A stretch of 48,244 nucleotides of DNA from Deltaproteobacteria bacterium RBG_16_49_23 (lineage in GTDB: Bacteria; Desulfobacterota; BSN033; UBA1163), in assembly GCA_001798855.1 (NCBI GenBank), contig MGQQ01000084.1:1-48244 (forward strand). Direction: 5' to 3'. Shown here in pieces: positions 24,340 through 33,849 of this stretch. Below the pieces are notes generated by a model. The model was not told where the DNA came from and did no database searches. It was given only the letters and a program-made list of their open reading frames with translations. Numbering within the stretch: position 1 is the stretch's first letter; every line of letters begins with the position of its first letter. A program made the position numbers and the translations under genes.

Positions 24340-27003
24340 ATGACCCCACTTAACGAAGCTGATACCCGAGCCAAACTCATCGACCCTAAGATCAAGCTTT
24401 CCGGATGGGGCGAAAGCCAAATCGAAAGGGAACATTTCTTTCGAAAAGGTGTCACTTTGACTCCCGGACGAATCTATCTTATCGGAAGAGAGACCCGAAG
24501 GGGCCAACCTAAGAAAGTGGATTACCTTCTTCGCTATAAAGGGCTCCCCATTGCGGTTCTTGAAGCGAAAGAGGAGACAAAATCTCCAGATGCAGGTATT
24601 GAACAGGCCAAGGATTATGCAACATTTCTGGACATCCCTTTTGCATACTCAAGCAACGGTCACCATTTTATAGAGTTTGATTTCATAACCCATCGAAACC
24701 GAAAATCGGAGCAATTCCCCCATCCTGAATCGCTTTGGTTACGTTGGAAGAAGGCAATCCCTCGCATCGAAAGCATACCTCTCGCGGCTGATGGGCAAGA
24801 GCCATTTGGCCCTGAGCGAGATCCTCTACTTCATCCCTACTGTCCGCCCGAACGCTGCGGAAATCTCACCCCCCACTATTTCCAGGAGATTGCGATACGT
24901 CGGACCATAGAGAGAATCACAGTAGGTCAAAAGAGAGTTTTGTTAGCCATGGCCACAGGGACCGGAAAGACTTTTGTTGCTTTTCAAATTGCCTGGAAGC
25001 TCATACGCTCTGGTTGGCTTACCCATCTCCACTCAGAGAAACCGGGTCGAATCCTGTTTCTGACCGATAGGATTGTACTTCGCGATCAGGCTTATAATAA
25101 ATTTTCCGCTTTTGCAGACGGAACCAGCGATCCCCGGTACATCATTGAAGAAGACCCTCCCAAGCTTACCCGTGATATCTATTTCGGGATCTACCAAAGC
25201 CTCTGGAGCGAAGATGCAAAAGGTAAAAGGACATATGAGAAATTTCCGCCAGATTTTTTCGACTTGATTATCATTGATGAGTGCCACCGTTCGGGATTTG
25301 GGACATGGCGTGAAATCCTGGATCACTTCTACGTCGCTATCCATCTTGGCATGACGGCCACTCCAAAACAGGACGAAAATATAGACACCTACATGTACCT
25401 CTGTGCCGAGGAGCCGGAAATTGCCATCGATCCTGAGGATCCGAACAAGGGCGACTGGCATCCTCCGGCATATCAGTACAGCTTCGGACAGGGCATTGAA
25501 GACGGATTTCTCGCCACCTATCGGGTCCACCGGGTAAGGACTACTGTCGATGCAAAGGGTCTCCATTTAAAAGACGCTATCGAAGAAGGTGCCGAAGTTA
25601 TCGTCCCTCCTGAAGTGTCTGTTAAAGAGATCTACTATACTCCGGAATTTGAGCGGGAGATTACGCTGCCGGACCGCACTGAAACCATCGTCAAGCACCT
25701 AACGGGCCTGCTGAAAAAGTTCGATCCGATGTCGAAGACCATGGTCTTCTGTGTCGACATGGACCACGCCCGTCTCGTGGCCCGCCTTCTGCAGAATGAA
25801 TTCTCCTATCTGGGAAGCGATAGCTATGCTGTTCCTATCATATCGGAAGAGGGTGAACGTGGAAGGGAATGGCTCGAAGCCTTTGCAGATTCCGACAAGA
25901 GATTTCCGGTAGTCGCTACAACCGCTGAGCTTCTATCCACTGGTGTTGACGTCCCATCTTGTAAGAATATTGTTTTTATAAAAACGTTATCATCGCCGCT
26001 ACTTTTCAAGCAGATCATTGGTCGAGGGTCACGTGTCGATCCAGCCACGGGAAAGCTCTGGTTCAGGATCATCGACTACACAGGTGCCAGCCGACTGTTC
26101 GATACCTGGGATCATCCACCCAGACCACCCGCCGAAAGTCCCCAGGGGCATCAGACGGCCACAATCCAGGGTTCCGTCCGAAATGCAGAGGACCAGGGCC
26201 TCATAGTAGGCGCCTCTGTGTTTGTCCGCACAGGACCAAATATCGTGTTGGGTCCTTTTTATACAGACTCCAATGGCCAATTTGTGATAAAGGGACTCCC
26301 CGAAGGTCGCCTTGATCTTACGGTGCAGGCTACCGGATTCCGGTCGAGAAGTCTCAAAGTGGATACGGTTGCCGATGAGACTACCTTTTTGGAAATCGAG
26401 CTTTACGAGGCAAAACGGGCAAAAAGCAAGATATATGTCCGTGGAATTGAGGTGACCATCGCCGATGAGGTGATCTTTCTCATCGAATCCACAGGGGAAC
26501 AGCTCAACCTTGAGGAGTACAAGAGCTTTACACGCAACCAGGTTCTTCGAGTGTCTCCCACTGTCCGTGATTTAAGAAAGATCTGGATCGATCCCCAAAG
26601 GAGAAAAGATTTCCTTGATAGACTTAGAAGTTCAAGTATTCATCCCGAGCTGATCGCTGAAGTCATGGGAAGAACCGAAGCCGATGCCTTTGATCTTCTG
26701 GCCCATTTGACATTTGGGTCTCCAATTAGGAGCCGAAGCGAACGTGCCGTGGCTTTTCGGAACCGCGAGCAAACGTTCATAGAACGTCAGGGGGAGGAGG
26801 CCCGGCGTGTGATTCTGGAACTTCTCGAAAAATATAGGGTTGTTGGCGTCGAAGAGATTTCTGATGCCCGTATTTTTTCTATCCAGCCTTTCCGAGACCT
26901 GGGCGGGGCTATAGGCATTAGCCAGAAGTTTGGAGGGATTGACAAGCTCCAATCTTCCATGAAAGAAATGCAAGAAAGATTGTATCCTGAGGAGGCCGCC
27001 TGA
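24340..27003 (+). CDS. hsdR: Type I restriction enzyme R subunit with an extra carboxypeptidase-regulatory-like domain
   Basis: An 887-residue motor/nuclease subunit. The PD-(D/E)xK nuclease is N-terminal, with D61, E75 and K77 (VDYLLRYKG, LEAKEE). The SF2 helicase has Walker A ATGTGKT (K210), the DECH box (313-316) and MTATPK. Motif VI is in IIGRGSRVDP. After the helicase a segment of about 85 residues (about 605-692: TIQGSVRNAEDQGLIVGASV, DSNGQFVIKGLPEGRLDLTV) looks like a CarboxypepD_reg beta-sandwich, before the EcoEI-type C-terminal domain. With HsdM and HsdS it cleaves unmodified DNA after translocation. The stop overlaps the hsdM start by one base. Confidence 0.95.
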   Translation: MTPLNEADTRAKLIDPKIKLSGWGESQIEREHFFRKGVTLTPGRIYLIGRETRRGQPKKVDYLLRYKGLPIAVLEAKEETKSPDAGIEQAKDYATFLDIPFAYSSNGHHFIEFDFITHRNRKSEQFPHPESLWLRWKKAIPRIESIPLAADGQEPFGPERDPLLHPYCPPERCGNLTPHYFQEIAIRRTIERITVGQKRVLLAMATGTGKTFVAFQIAWKLIRSGWLTHLHSEKPGRILFLTDRIVLRDQAYNKFSAFADGTSDPRYIIEEDPPKLTRDIYFGIYQSLWSEDAKGKRTYEKFPPDFFDLIIIDECHRSGFGTWREILDHFYVAIHLGMTATPKQDENIDTYMYLCAEEPEIAIDPEDPNKGDWHPPAYQYSFGQGIEDGFLATYRVHRVRTTVDAKGLHLKDAIEEGAEVIVPPEVSVKEIYYTPEFEREITLPDRTETIVKHLTGLLKKFDPMSKTMVFCVDMDHARLVARLLQNEFSYLGSDSYAVPIISEEGERGREWLEAFADSDKRFPVVATTAELLSTGVDVPSCKNIVFIKTLSSPLLFKQIIGRGSRVDPATGKLWFRIIDYTGASRLFDTWDHPPRPPAESPQGHQTATIQGSVRNAEDQGLIVGASVFVRTGPNIVLGPFYTDSNGQFVIKGLPEGRLDLTVQATGFRSRSLKVDTVADETTFLEIELYEAKRAKSKIYVRGIEVTIADEVIFLIESTGEQLNLEEYKSFTRNQVLRVSPTVRDLRKIWIDPQRRKDFLDRLRSSSIHPELIAEVMGRTEADAFDLLAHLTFGSPIRSRSERAVAFRNREQTFIERQGEEARRVILELLEKYRVVGVEEISDARIFSIQPFRDLGGAIGISQKFGGIDKLQSSMKEMQERLYPEEAA

Positions 27004-28520
27004 TGGCCCAGAAAAATTCGAACTCATCCCAGACCAAGAGCGATCTGGCGAACCAAATCTGGAGTGCCTGTGACATTCTCCGGAGGGACAACAACTGCGG
27101 CGGCATCATGGAGTATGTCGAGCATCTGGCATGGCTCCTATTCTTGAAGTTTCTCGACGATCAGGAGGAGGAGTGGGAGACCCAGGCCAGGATCGACAAC
27201 CGAGAGTACCAGTGGATTCTCGAAGGAAAGTTCCGCTGGAAAGAATGGGCGCCCAAAGACTGGCCGGCTGATGACCTGATCCGATTTGTGAATGGAGAAT
27301 TGATTCCCAATCTTCGCAACCTTCAAGGCGATCCTGTCCGGGATACGATCCGTGGCGTGTTCTCCGAGCGAAACGTGATCGTGTGTGCTTCAGGATACAA
27401 CTTAAAGGATGTTTTGAAGATCATCGATGAGGTTAATTTCCATAACAGAGACGATGTGTTCACTGTTTCGCAGGTCTATGAAGAACTCCTGAAACGTTTA
27501 GGGAGTGAAAACCGCATGGCTGGGGAGTTCTATACTCCACGGTCTGTGGTGCGATTCATGATCGAAGTAATCGACCCATTAATTGGCGAAGTGGTCTACG
27601 ATCCTGCATGCGGCTCCTGCGGCTTTTTGGCGCAGTCCTATGAGTGGATGAAAAAGAACGAAATGACTATCCAGGCTAACGAGATGCTTCAACAGAGGAC
27701 CTTCTTCGGTCAGGAGAAGAAGGCTGTTCCAGCACTCCTTGGAGCGCTGAACCTTGTCTTGCACGGTGTTACTGCCCCACGAGTTTACCGGAGAAACACC
27801 CTTGAGGAGAACATCAGACAGGTTTCAGAGCGGTATGATGTAGTCCTGACAAATCCTCCTTTCGGGGGCACCGAAGGCAAACACATTCAGGAAAACTTCC
27901 CGGTTCAAAGCAATGCAACAGAACTTCTCTTTGTCCAGCACATTATGAAGAAACTTTCAGCCAAGGACGGTGCACGCTGCGGCATGGTGGTTCCGGAAGG
28001 AACGCTTTTTCGTGGTGGGGCCTTTGCCACGGTTAAAAAAGATCTGCTGGAAAGTTTCAATCTATTTCTCGTGGTCAGCCTTCCACCAGGAACATTCTCC
28101 CCATATTCAGACGTGAAAACCGGGTTGCTTTTCTTCAAACGGCCCGGCCCAACGAAAGAAGTTCTCTATTACGAGATGCCCCTTCCCGAGGGTCTCAAAA
28201 AGTTCTCAAAAGGAAGCCCAATAGCTGACGAGCACTTTAACGAGGCCGGTAAGATTTGGAAACGATGGAAGGACTACATTGAAACTAAAGCCTCCAGGCC
28301 AGAGAACACATCGACAAGCTGGGTTGAAGATGCCGAGAGCTTGGCCAAGCGCGGTTATGATCTCTCGGCCAAAAATCCCAGCCGCCCCGAAGGTGAGAAA
28401 CTACCGTCTCCAATGGAGATCGTCGCCGGACTCATGGAAAAAGAGCGTGAGATTTTAAGCATCGTAGAAGAATTGGATGAAATGCTGGCAAACAACCAGA
28501 ACGTAGAGAGTACAAAATGA
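27003..28520 (+). CDS. hsdM: Type I DNA methyltransferase M subunit
   Basis: A 505-residue N6-adenine methyltransferase. An N-terminal helical HsdM_N domain (ANQIWSACDILRR) is followed by EFYTPRSVVRFM, the SAM-binding DPACGSCGF (from D200), and the catalytic NPPFGG (N284-F287). It methylates adenine in the sequence chosen by HsdS and is required for restriction as part of the R2M2S complex. It overlaps hsdS by four bases (ATGA), so M and S are translationally coupled. Complete, with no frameshift. Confidence 0.97.
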   Translation: MAQKNSNSSQTKSDLANQIWSACDILRRDNNCGGIMEYVEHLAWLLFLKFLDDQEEEWETQARIDNREYQWILEGKFRWKEWAPKDWPADDLIRFVNGELIPNLRNLQGDPVRDTIRGVFSERNVIVCASGYNLKDVLKIIDEVNFHNRDDVFTVSQVYEELLKRLGSENRMAGEFYTPRSVVRFMIEVIDPLIGEVVYDPACGSCGFLAQSYEWMKKNEMTIQANEMLQQRTFFGQEKKAVPALLGALNLVLHGVTAPRVYRRNTLEENIRQVSERYDVVLTNPPFGGTEGKHIQENFPVQSNATELLFVQHIMKKLSAKDGARCGMVVPEGTLFRGGAFATVKKDLLESFNLFLVVSLPPGTFSPYSDVKTGLLFFKRPGPTKEVLYYEMPLPEGLKKFSKGSPIADEHFNEAGKIWKRWKDYIETKASRPENTSTSWVEDAESLAKRGYDLSAKNPSRPEGEKLPSPMEIVAGLMEKEREILSIVEELDEMLANNQNVESTK

Positions 28521-29704
28521 CTGAAGGTCCTCATAAACTGCCAAATGACTGGCGGTGGGTGAAATTGGGAGAGGTAGCCGGGATCATAATGGGTCAATCC
28601 CCGCCTGGCGGAACTTACAATACGATAAAACAGGGTCCCCCTTTCTACCAGGGAAAAGCGGATTTTGGTGAACTTCACCCGCATCCGCGGTTTTGGTGTT
28701 CTGAACCACAAAAGATCGCTGACCACGGCGATATTTTGATCAGTGTGCGTGCTCCCGTTGGCCCTACCAATTTAGCGGAGGAACAATGCTGCATTGGGCG
28801 GGGACTTGCTGCACTGCGCCCCCAAAAAGATTTGGAAAAGACGTGGCTTTTGTATTACCTGCGAAATATTGAAGCGGAGCTCCAGAGAAGTGGGAAAGGC
28901 TCGGCTTTTGCAGCAATCAAAAAGAAAGATTTGGAAGAATTGTTTCTCCCTTTTCCACCTCCCCATGAACAGCACCGCATCTTGACGAAAGTGGATGCAC
29001 TAATGGAGCGGGTGCGGGAGGCGAAGCGTCTCCGCATAAAAGCCCGCGAAGATGCTGAGCGCCTGATGCAAGGTATACTATCGGAGACCTTTCCCAATCC
29101 TCAAAATGACTTATCTCATGGCTGGATTTGCGGACAGGTGGCGGATATTAGCGAAAACCCTCAATATGGATACACTCAATCGGCTAAAGATGACCCGGTT
29201 GGACCGAAATTTTTACGCATCACTGATATCCAAAACGGCGACGTTAATTGGCAAAGCGTCCCATACTGCATATGTGATGATGCAACGATTAGCAAATATC
29301 TTCTCCAAGATGGAGATATAATGTTTGCTCGATCTGGCGCTACCACCGGTAAAACTTATCTTGTCAAGGAATGCCCGAAAGCGGTCTTTGCTTCTTACCT
29401 CATAAGACTCCGCCTGCGACCCGGGGTTATGCCAGAGTACTTATTCTGGTTTTTCCAATCACCCTTTTATTGGAACCAGATCAAGCTACGCGGAGCAGCC
29501 CAACCAAATATGAATGCACGAATTCTTGGAAGCTTACGAATACCTCTACCCTCATCCGAACGAGAACAGCGTCGCATCGTAGAGTATCTAAATACAGTAA
29601 AGGTTAAGGTTTTAGCTCTCAATAGGGGTCATGAGCATACCAAAGCAGAACTCCAGCGCTTAGAACAAGCGGTTTTGGATAGGGCCTTTCGTGGGGAATT
29701 GTGA
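28517..29704 (+). CDS. hsdS: Type I specificity subunit
   Basis: A 395-residue protein with two target-recognition domains separated by conserved helical spacers. TRD1 is at about 10-165 (LPNDWRWVKLGEVAGIIMGQSPPGG...), with spacer helix EQHRILTKVDALMERVREAK. TRD2 is at about 200-355 (GWICGQVADISENPQYGYTQ...), with spacer EQRRIVEYLNTVKVKVLALN and a final LEQAVLDRAFRGEL. Complete and unmutated, so this is a working candidate specificity. The bipartite target sequence cannot be read from the protein. Confidence 0.95.
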   Translation: MTEGPHKLPNDWRWVKLGEVAGIIMGQSPPGGTYNTIKQGPPFYQGKADFGELHPHPRFWCSEPQKIADHGDILISVRAPVGPTNLAEEQCCIGRGLAALRPQKDLEKTWLLYYLRNIEAELQRSGKGSAFAAIKKKDLEELFLPFPPPHEQHRILTKVDALMERVREAKRLRIKAREDAERLMQGILSETFPNPQNDLSHGWICGQVADISENPQYGYTQSAKDDPVGPKFLRITDIQNGDVNWQSVPYCICDDATISKYLLQDGDIMFARSGATTGKTYLVKECPKAVFASYLIRLRLRPGVMPEYLFWFFQSPFYWNQIKLRGAAQPNMNARILGSLRIPLPSSEREQRRIVEYLNTVKVKVLALNRGHEHTKAELQRLEQAVLDRAFRGEL

Positions 29705-29788
29705 ACCTATCAAGTAGCGGGCTAATGAGGATTTGCTCCCAATCGGCAACGGCGTAGATGACCCGGAAGGTCTAAGGAGGGGGGCGTT

Positions 29789-32602
29789 ATGAACATAACA
29801 AGAAAAGATGTAGGTTATACAATTTACTCCAGATTGGAAGAATCTCTTCGTATCTTTATTAAGGAGTGTTTACTAAACCAATTCGGTGGCGAGTGGCATA
29901 CCCATATACCCGAGGGTATTTGGGGTAAGAAATTGGAGACTTTGCCTTTCAAGATGGCGAAAGATGTTGATGATCCCGGTCTTTTGCTTGAAGAAACCGA
30001 CATTCCGGATCTTAAGGAGATCGTTTGCTATAAGAAAGCGTATTCGATTTTTTTCCCAGATAACACGATCAAATTAGAGGATTTCCGAGAAAGAATGGAT
30101 AGACTCTATGAGATTAGAAATAAGATTGCCCACGTAAAACGAACCTTTACAGCGTTTGACTTAGACTATCTTATTGAAATAGCAAAGACATTTATGCCCA
30201 TACTTGGCACAGTTTCTAGGGACCTGCAGGAAACTCTTGATTGCATAGATAAGAATCCTGAAAGGGTCCTAATTAGAATACCTCCAAACTTCTTCATTGA
30301 TGATGAACAGACCTCATTTCCATACATTACCAATCTCCCGCCGGGGGACTATGACCCTGACGGTGGCTTCATCGGACGGAAAGAAGATCTAATTAAAATA
30401 GAAAACATTGTTCTTGGAGAACTCCACAGAGTAGTTACCATCTCAGGTGCAGGGGGGGTCGGGAAAACAGCTCTCGCCCACCGGTTCTGTCAAAATCTTC
30501 TTGGAAAGACAGAATTCCCATTCGATGGCTTAGTGTGGGTAAGTGCAAAGGAGGAGAAACTAACCTTAAAGGGCATCGAACCGATCGAGCCCTCATTCCG
30601 GAATTACGAGGGCGTACTTGATAGTATCCTTGACACTTTCGGATGGTTAGATGATCTTTCTAAGAGCCTTGACAGGAAACAAGAAAGTGTCGAAATGATA
30701 CTTAGGGCAGGGGATAAAGGAATTCTCCTCGTGGTTGATAATCTGGAAACTATTCAAGATGAGCGAGTCAGAGAATTCATAAAGGATTTTCCACCTCCCA
30801 GTAAGGTTTTAATAACAAGTCGTATGGGACTAGGGGAAGTTGAAAGAAGATACGTCCTTAAAGAGATGACCAACAAAGACGCTGTTACCCTCCTTCGTGC
30901 TATCGCCCGAGAAAAAGGTTGTGAATCCCTGGCAAAATTGCCGGAGGATGTTTTGTTAAAATATGCGAACAAAATGTCTAGATATCCTTTAGCCATAAAA
31001 TGGGTGGTAGGTCAGGTTGCTCTTGGTAGGGAAATTGACCTGGTTATTGGTGATTTGACTTCTTCAGAGGGGGATGTCGCGAAATTTTGTTTCGAACACA
31101 TATTTAATTCCTTCTTAAATGAAGATTCAAAAATGGTATTGTTTGCCCTCGCTGCTTATGACAAGGCCCTGGTAAGAGGGATATTAACGCACGTTTCAAA
31201 TCTTACGACTGAGCAACTTGACGTTGCTCTTAGAGAGCTCACGATAGCCTCATTTGTTATTCCAACTCAACTTAAGTCATCGGACGACGCAATAGAGACA
31301 AGATATGAATTGCTGCCTTTGACAAGAAACTTTATCTTTTCAAAACTTCAATCTCGTCCCGAAATAAACAGAGCCATCAAGACCAGGATAGAAATGGTTC
31401 AAACCCTTGTGGAGGAAGCAGAAAGAGCAGGCAGAGAATACCGTTATTCTCTGCGCCATCTAGGAGCAGAAACTGACGAAGAAAAAGTGGCAGCCATGTG
31501 GGCTATCACAGCGTTTCAAAAATATCAGGCAGGGGATTATGGGGGCGCTGTTTTAAGCTTTGAGAAGGCAGCTCAAATTGCCCCGAAGTTTTCAGCGGTT
31601 TACCGGAATTGGGCCACAATGGAAAGTGAAGCAGGTTTTTACGAAAAAGCCGATAATTTAATGCGAAAGGCAACTGCCCTTGACCCTAAAGATTCGAGTA
31701 TATGGTTTGTTTGGGGAAATATAGAAAAACGGAGGCAGCGATATGATAGAGCTTATGAATACATAAAGAAAGCATTGGATTTATCCCCTAACGATGCACC
31801 AATTCTCGGAGCCCTTGGTGAAGTGGAGAAGAGAAGAGGGAATTTTGAAAATGCAGACGAACTTCTTCGCAAGGCTCTTGAAGAAGGATGTTATGACGTT
31901 TCCCGGAGGAGACACGAAATAGTATGTTATACATCTCTTGCAGATAACTCACGAAGGTGGGCTGAAGCACTTACAAGGGATAGACGAAACGAAGACGCAA
32001 TTATTAAGCTGAGAGAATCCTATGAGTTTGCTGTCAAAGCCGCAGAATTGGGCAAGGATGATCCTCGGGCCCAAGATACATTGAGAGAAGTATCTCTGGA
32101 CTTGGCATTCAAAGTAAGAAGATTAGAAGGGATAAGAGGTGCCAAACCGTACTTTCTGAATGCTATTAAAGAAAATGCGAGAAGGATAAAAGAAAAGAAA
32201 ATTACAGAAGTTGCATGTTACGGATTAGCCGACGGTTTAATTCAAGCGGGAGATATCGAGGAAGCCAGAAAATACTATAATTTGGGGCGCAAGTTTCAGA
32301 TGGGCAGTCACTATACCGACAAAATCAAAGCCCTGGCCTTGGAGTTTTCAGAAGAACGGATTACAGGAAGGCTTTACCATATCGTGCCCAAGAAGGGGTA
32401 CGGTTTTTTGGAACCTGAGGGTCAGATAGGTCAATCCGTGTACCTGCACGTAAGTGAAATCGTACCATCTATCACAGTTGAAGAATTTGAAAATTTAAAA
32501 GGTCATAGCTTCACTTTTCTAATTGACAAAGATAACAGAGGACCACATCCGGCAGCCAAAAGAGTTCGTATAATAAATAGTATAGAGGGGAAAAACACAT
32601 GA
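29789..32602 (+). CDS. HEPN-STAND NTPase-TPR-cold-shock-domain protein (putative defence effector)
   Basis: A 937-residue multidomain protein. Residues about 1-150 are helical and hold R110-NKIA-H115, an R-x4-H motif of HEPN ribonucleases, within a Swt1-like region. Residues about 195-500 form a STAND/NB-ARC-like NTPase: Walker A GAGGVGKT (220-227), Walker B ILLVVDN (D317), LITSRM as sensor and a SRYPLAI-type winged-helix start. Several TPRs follow (about 578-720). The last 75 residues look like a cold-shock domain, with KGYGFL (869-874) and VYLHV (884-888). AAGGAGG precedes the ATG. It lies 84 bases after hsdS. By analogy with STAND defence proteins, the TPRs would sense a phage or RNA trigger and HEPN would cut RNA. 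Function inferred. Confidence 0.85.
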   Translation: MNITRKDVGYTIYSRLEESLRIFIKECLLNQFGGEWHTHIPEGIWGKKLETLPFKMAKDVDDPGLLLEETDIPDLKEIVCYKKAYSIFFPDNTIKLEDFRERMDRLYEIRNKIAHVKRTFTAFDLDYLIEIAKTFMPILGTVSRDLQETLDCIDKNPERVLIRIPPNFFIDDEQTSFPYITNLPPGDYDPDGGFIGRKEDLIKIENIVLGELHRVVTISGAGGVGKTALAHRFCQNLLGKTEFPFDGLVWVSAKEEKLTLKGIEPIEPSFRNYEGVLDSILDTFGWLDDLSKSLDRKQESVEMILRAGDKGILLVVDNLETIQDERVREFIKDFPPPSKVLITSRMGLGEVERRYVLKEMTNKDAVTLLRAIAREKGCESLAKLPEDVLLKYANKMSRYPLAIKWVVGQVALGREIDLVIGDLTSSEGDVAKFCFEHIFNSFLNEDSKMVLFALAAYDKALVRGILTHVSNLTTEQLDVALRELTIASFVIPTQLKSSDDAIETRYELLPLTRNFIFSKLQSRPEINRAIKTRIEMVQTLVEEAERAGREYRYSLRHLGAETDEEKVAAMWAITAFQKYQAGDYGGAVLSFEKAAQIAPKFSAVYRNWATMESEAGFYEKADNLMRKATALDPKDSSIWFVWGNIEKRRQRYDRAYEYIKKALDLSPNDAPILGALGEVEKRRGNFENADELLRKALEEGCYDVSRRRHEIVCYTSLADNSRRWAEALTRDRRNEDAIIKLRESYEFAVKAAELGKDDPRAQDTLREVSLDLAFKVRRLEGIRGAKPYFLNAIKENARRIKEKKITEVACYGLADGLIQAGDIEEARKYYNLGRKFQMGSHYTDKIKALALEFSEERITGRLYHIVPKKGYGFLEPEGQIGQSVYLHVSEIVPSITVEEFENLKGHSFTFLIDKDNRGPHPAAKRVRIINSIEGKNT

Positions 32603-32652
32603 GAACAGATGAATATATGCGAGAGGGCAGGGGAGCAGCTCTTGACATTTGA
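32599..32652 (+). other. 17-codon frame coupled to the STAND gene, likely gene remnant
   Basis: ATGA overlaps the STAND gene stop and starts MRTDEYMREGRGAALDI followed by TGA. Neighbouring frames continue with protein-like text (LTFDEPIKKI, MRSVPDDLKERYGHP), as if a following gene had decayed by frameshifts. No family recognised. The rest of 32653-32831 holds no gene. Confidence 0.25.
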
Positions 32653-32831
32653 CGAGCCAATCAAGAAAATATGAGGGACGTTCATGCGGAGCGTGCCTGA
32701 TGATCTTAAGGAAAGGTACGGGCATCCATAAAAAAGCTGGCCGGTTCTAAAAAAAAGATGGCGAGATGAGGGGGCAGAGAGCAAAACGCCAAGGGGAAAG
32801 AGTGAAGGCTAAGATTGAAGCGTGAAGCAAG

Positions 32832-33485
32832 TTGTCGGGTCTCAGATTCATTGAGGAGCGGTTGACTGAATTTTTCAGTCAAGAGGGTCACTTGAAAAGT
32901 AGAGATCAAAGACCAAATCTTTACATCATCGCGGGTCCTAATGGAGCTGGGAAGACGACCTTTGCTCGTAAGTTTCTTCCAGATTATGCAAAATGCTTAG
33001 AATTTGTGAACGTAGATCTAATTGCAAGTGGTTTATCTCCATTCGATCCGGAAAGAGCTGCTCTCAAAGCTGGAAGAATTATGCTGGAGCAAATTCATTC
33101 GTTAGCTGAGCGAGGCGTGGATTTCGGGTTTGAGACCACCCTCTCAGGAAAGACATATGTGAAAGTCCTGCAGGAGGTGAATAAAAGGGGTTATCTCATT
33201 CATATATTTTTCCTTTGGATTACCGATGTGGAGTTAGCACTCGAACGCATTAAGCTACGGGTGCGAAATGGAGGACATCATATTCCGGAGGATGTTGTCC
33301 GCCGCCGTTTTATTAGAAGCCTGCCAAATTTTTTCCGTATCTATAAACCACTGGCAGACTCATGGGTAATCTTTGATAATTCAGGGGATGTCCCCAAAAT
33401 GATTGCTATTCAAGAATCTGGAAAGATCGAAATACTTGATCGAGATCTCTTTAACATTTTATTAAGATTTAGAGGGGACCAATGA
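32832..33485 (+). CDS. Zeta-toxin-like P-loop kinase
   Basis: A 217-residue protein from a TTG start (the only in-frame start near the N-terminus). Walker A is GPNGAGKT (35-42), followed by FVNVDLIASGLSPFDPE, FGFETTLSG and IFFLWITDVELALERIKLRV, the pattern of zeta/UDP-N-acetylglucosamine kinase-like proteins. Zeta enzymes phosphorylate UDP-GlcNAc and poison cell-wall synthesis. This stand-alone form may act on another small molecule. A 70-residue gene overlaps its stop by four bases. Being next to RM and STAND genes suggests a toxin or immunity role, but function is not shown. Confidence 0.8.
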   Translation: MSGLRFIEERLTEFFSQEGHLKSRDQRPNLYIIAGPNGAGKTTFARKFLPDYAKCLEFVNVDLIASGLSPFDPERAALKAGRIMLEQIHSLAERGVDFGFETTLSGKTYVKVLQEVNKRGYLIHIFFLWITDVELALERIKLRVRNGGHHIPEDVVRRRFIRSLPNFFRIYKPLADSWVIFDNSGDVPKMIAIQESGKIEILDRDLFNILLRFRGDQ

Positions 33486-33694
33486 AAAAGGGGAAAAGAA
33501 CGTCTTTCCTTTTGGCATACAAAGCCGAAGAGGCACTTCGCAAGGCTGTGGCTGAAGCGATTGCCGACCATCGCCGGAATGGAGTTCCGATTGCCATCTG
33601 GCGCAATGGCAAAGTGGTACGTATTCCTGCTGAACAGATCGAGGTTCGGGAACCTGAGGTGGAGTACTCCGTCTCTCATAAGAAGCGAAAGTAG
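33482..33694 (+). CDS. Small partner protein of the zeta-like kinase
   Basis: A 70-residue, strongly basic protein (MKKGKRTSFLLAYKAEEALR..., RNGVPIAIWRNGKVVRIPAE). It starts inside the kinase stop codon (ATGA). A helical N-terminus is followed by a small beta hairpin. I have seen similar small genes beside zeta-like ATPases, and it could be the antitoxin or a chaperone. Known epsilon antitoxins are encoded before zeta, so the order here differs. No enzyme motif is present. Confidence 0.65.
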   Translation: MKKGKRTSFLLAYKAEEALRKAVAEAIADHRRNGVPIAIWRNGKVVRIPAEQIEVREPEVEYSVSHKKRK

Positions 33695-33849
33695 GAAAGG
33701 CTGGCGGGGACGTAATTAAGTTGTTTAAGAATATTGCCTCCGAATTGTTTCGGCGGCGAACTTTACAATTGAAGAGCATGCGACAAAGGGTCGGATCGAG
33801 GGGCAGATCTTTAAGGTTGAAAAACCAATTGTAAAAAAGGAGAACTCCA

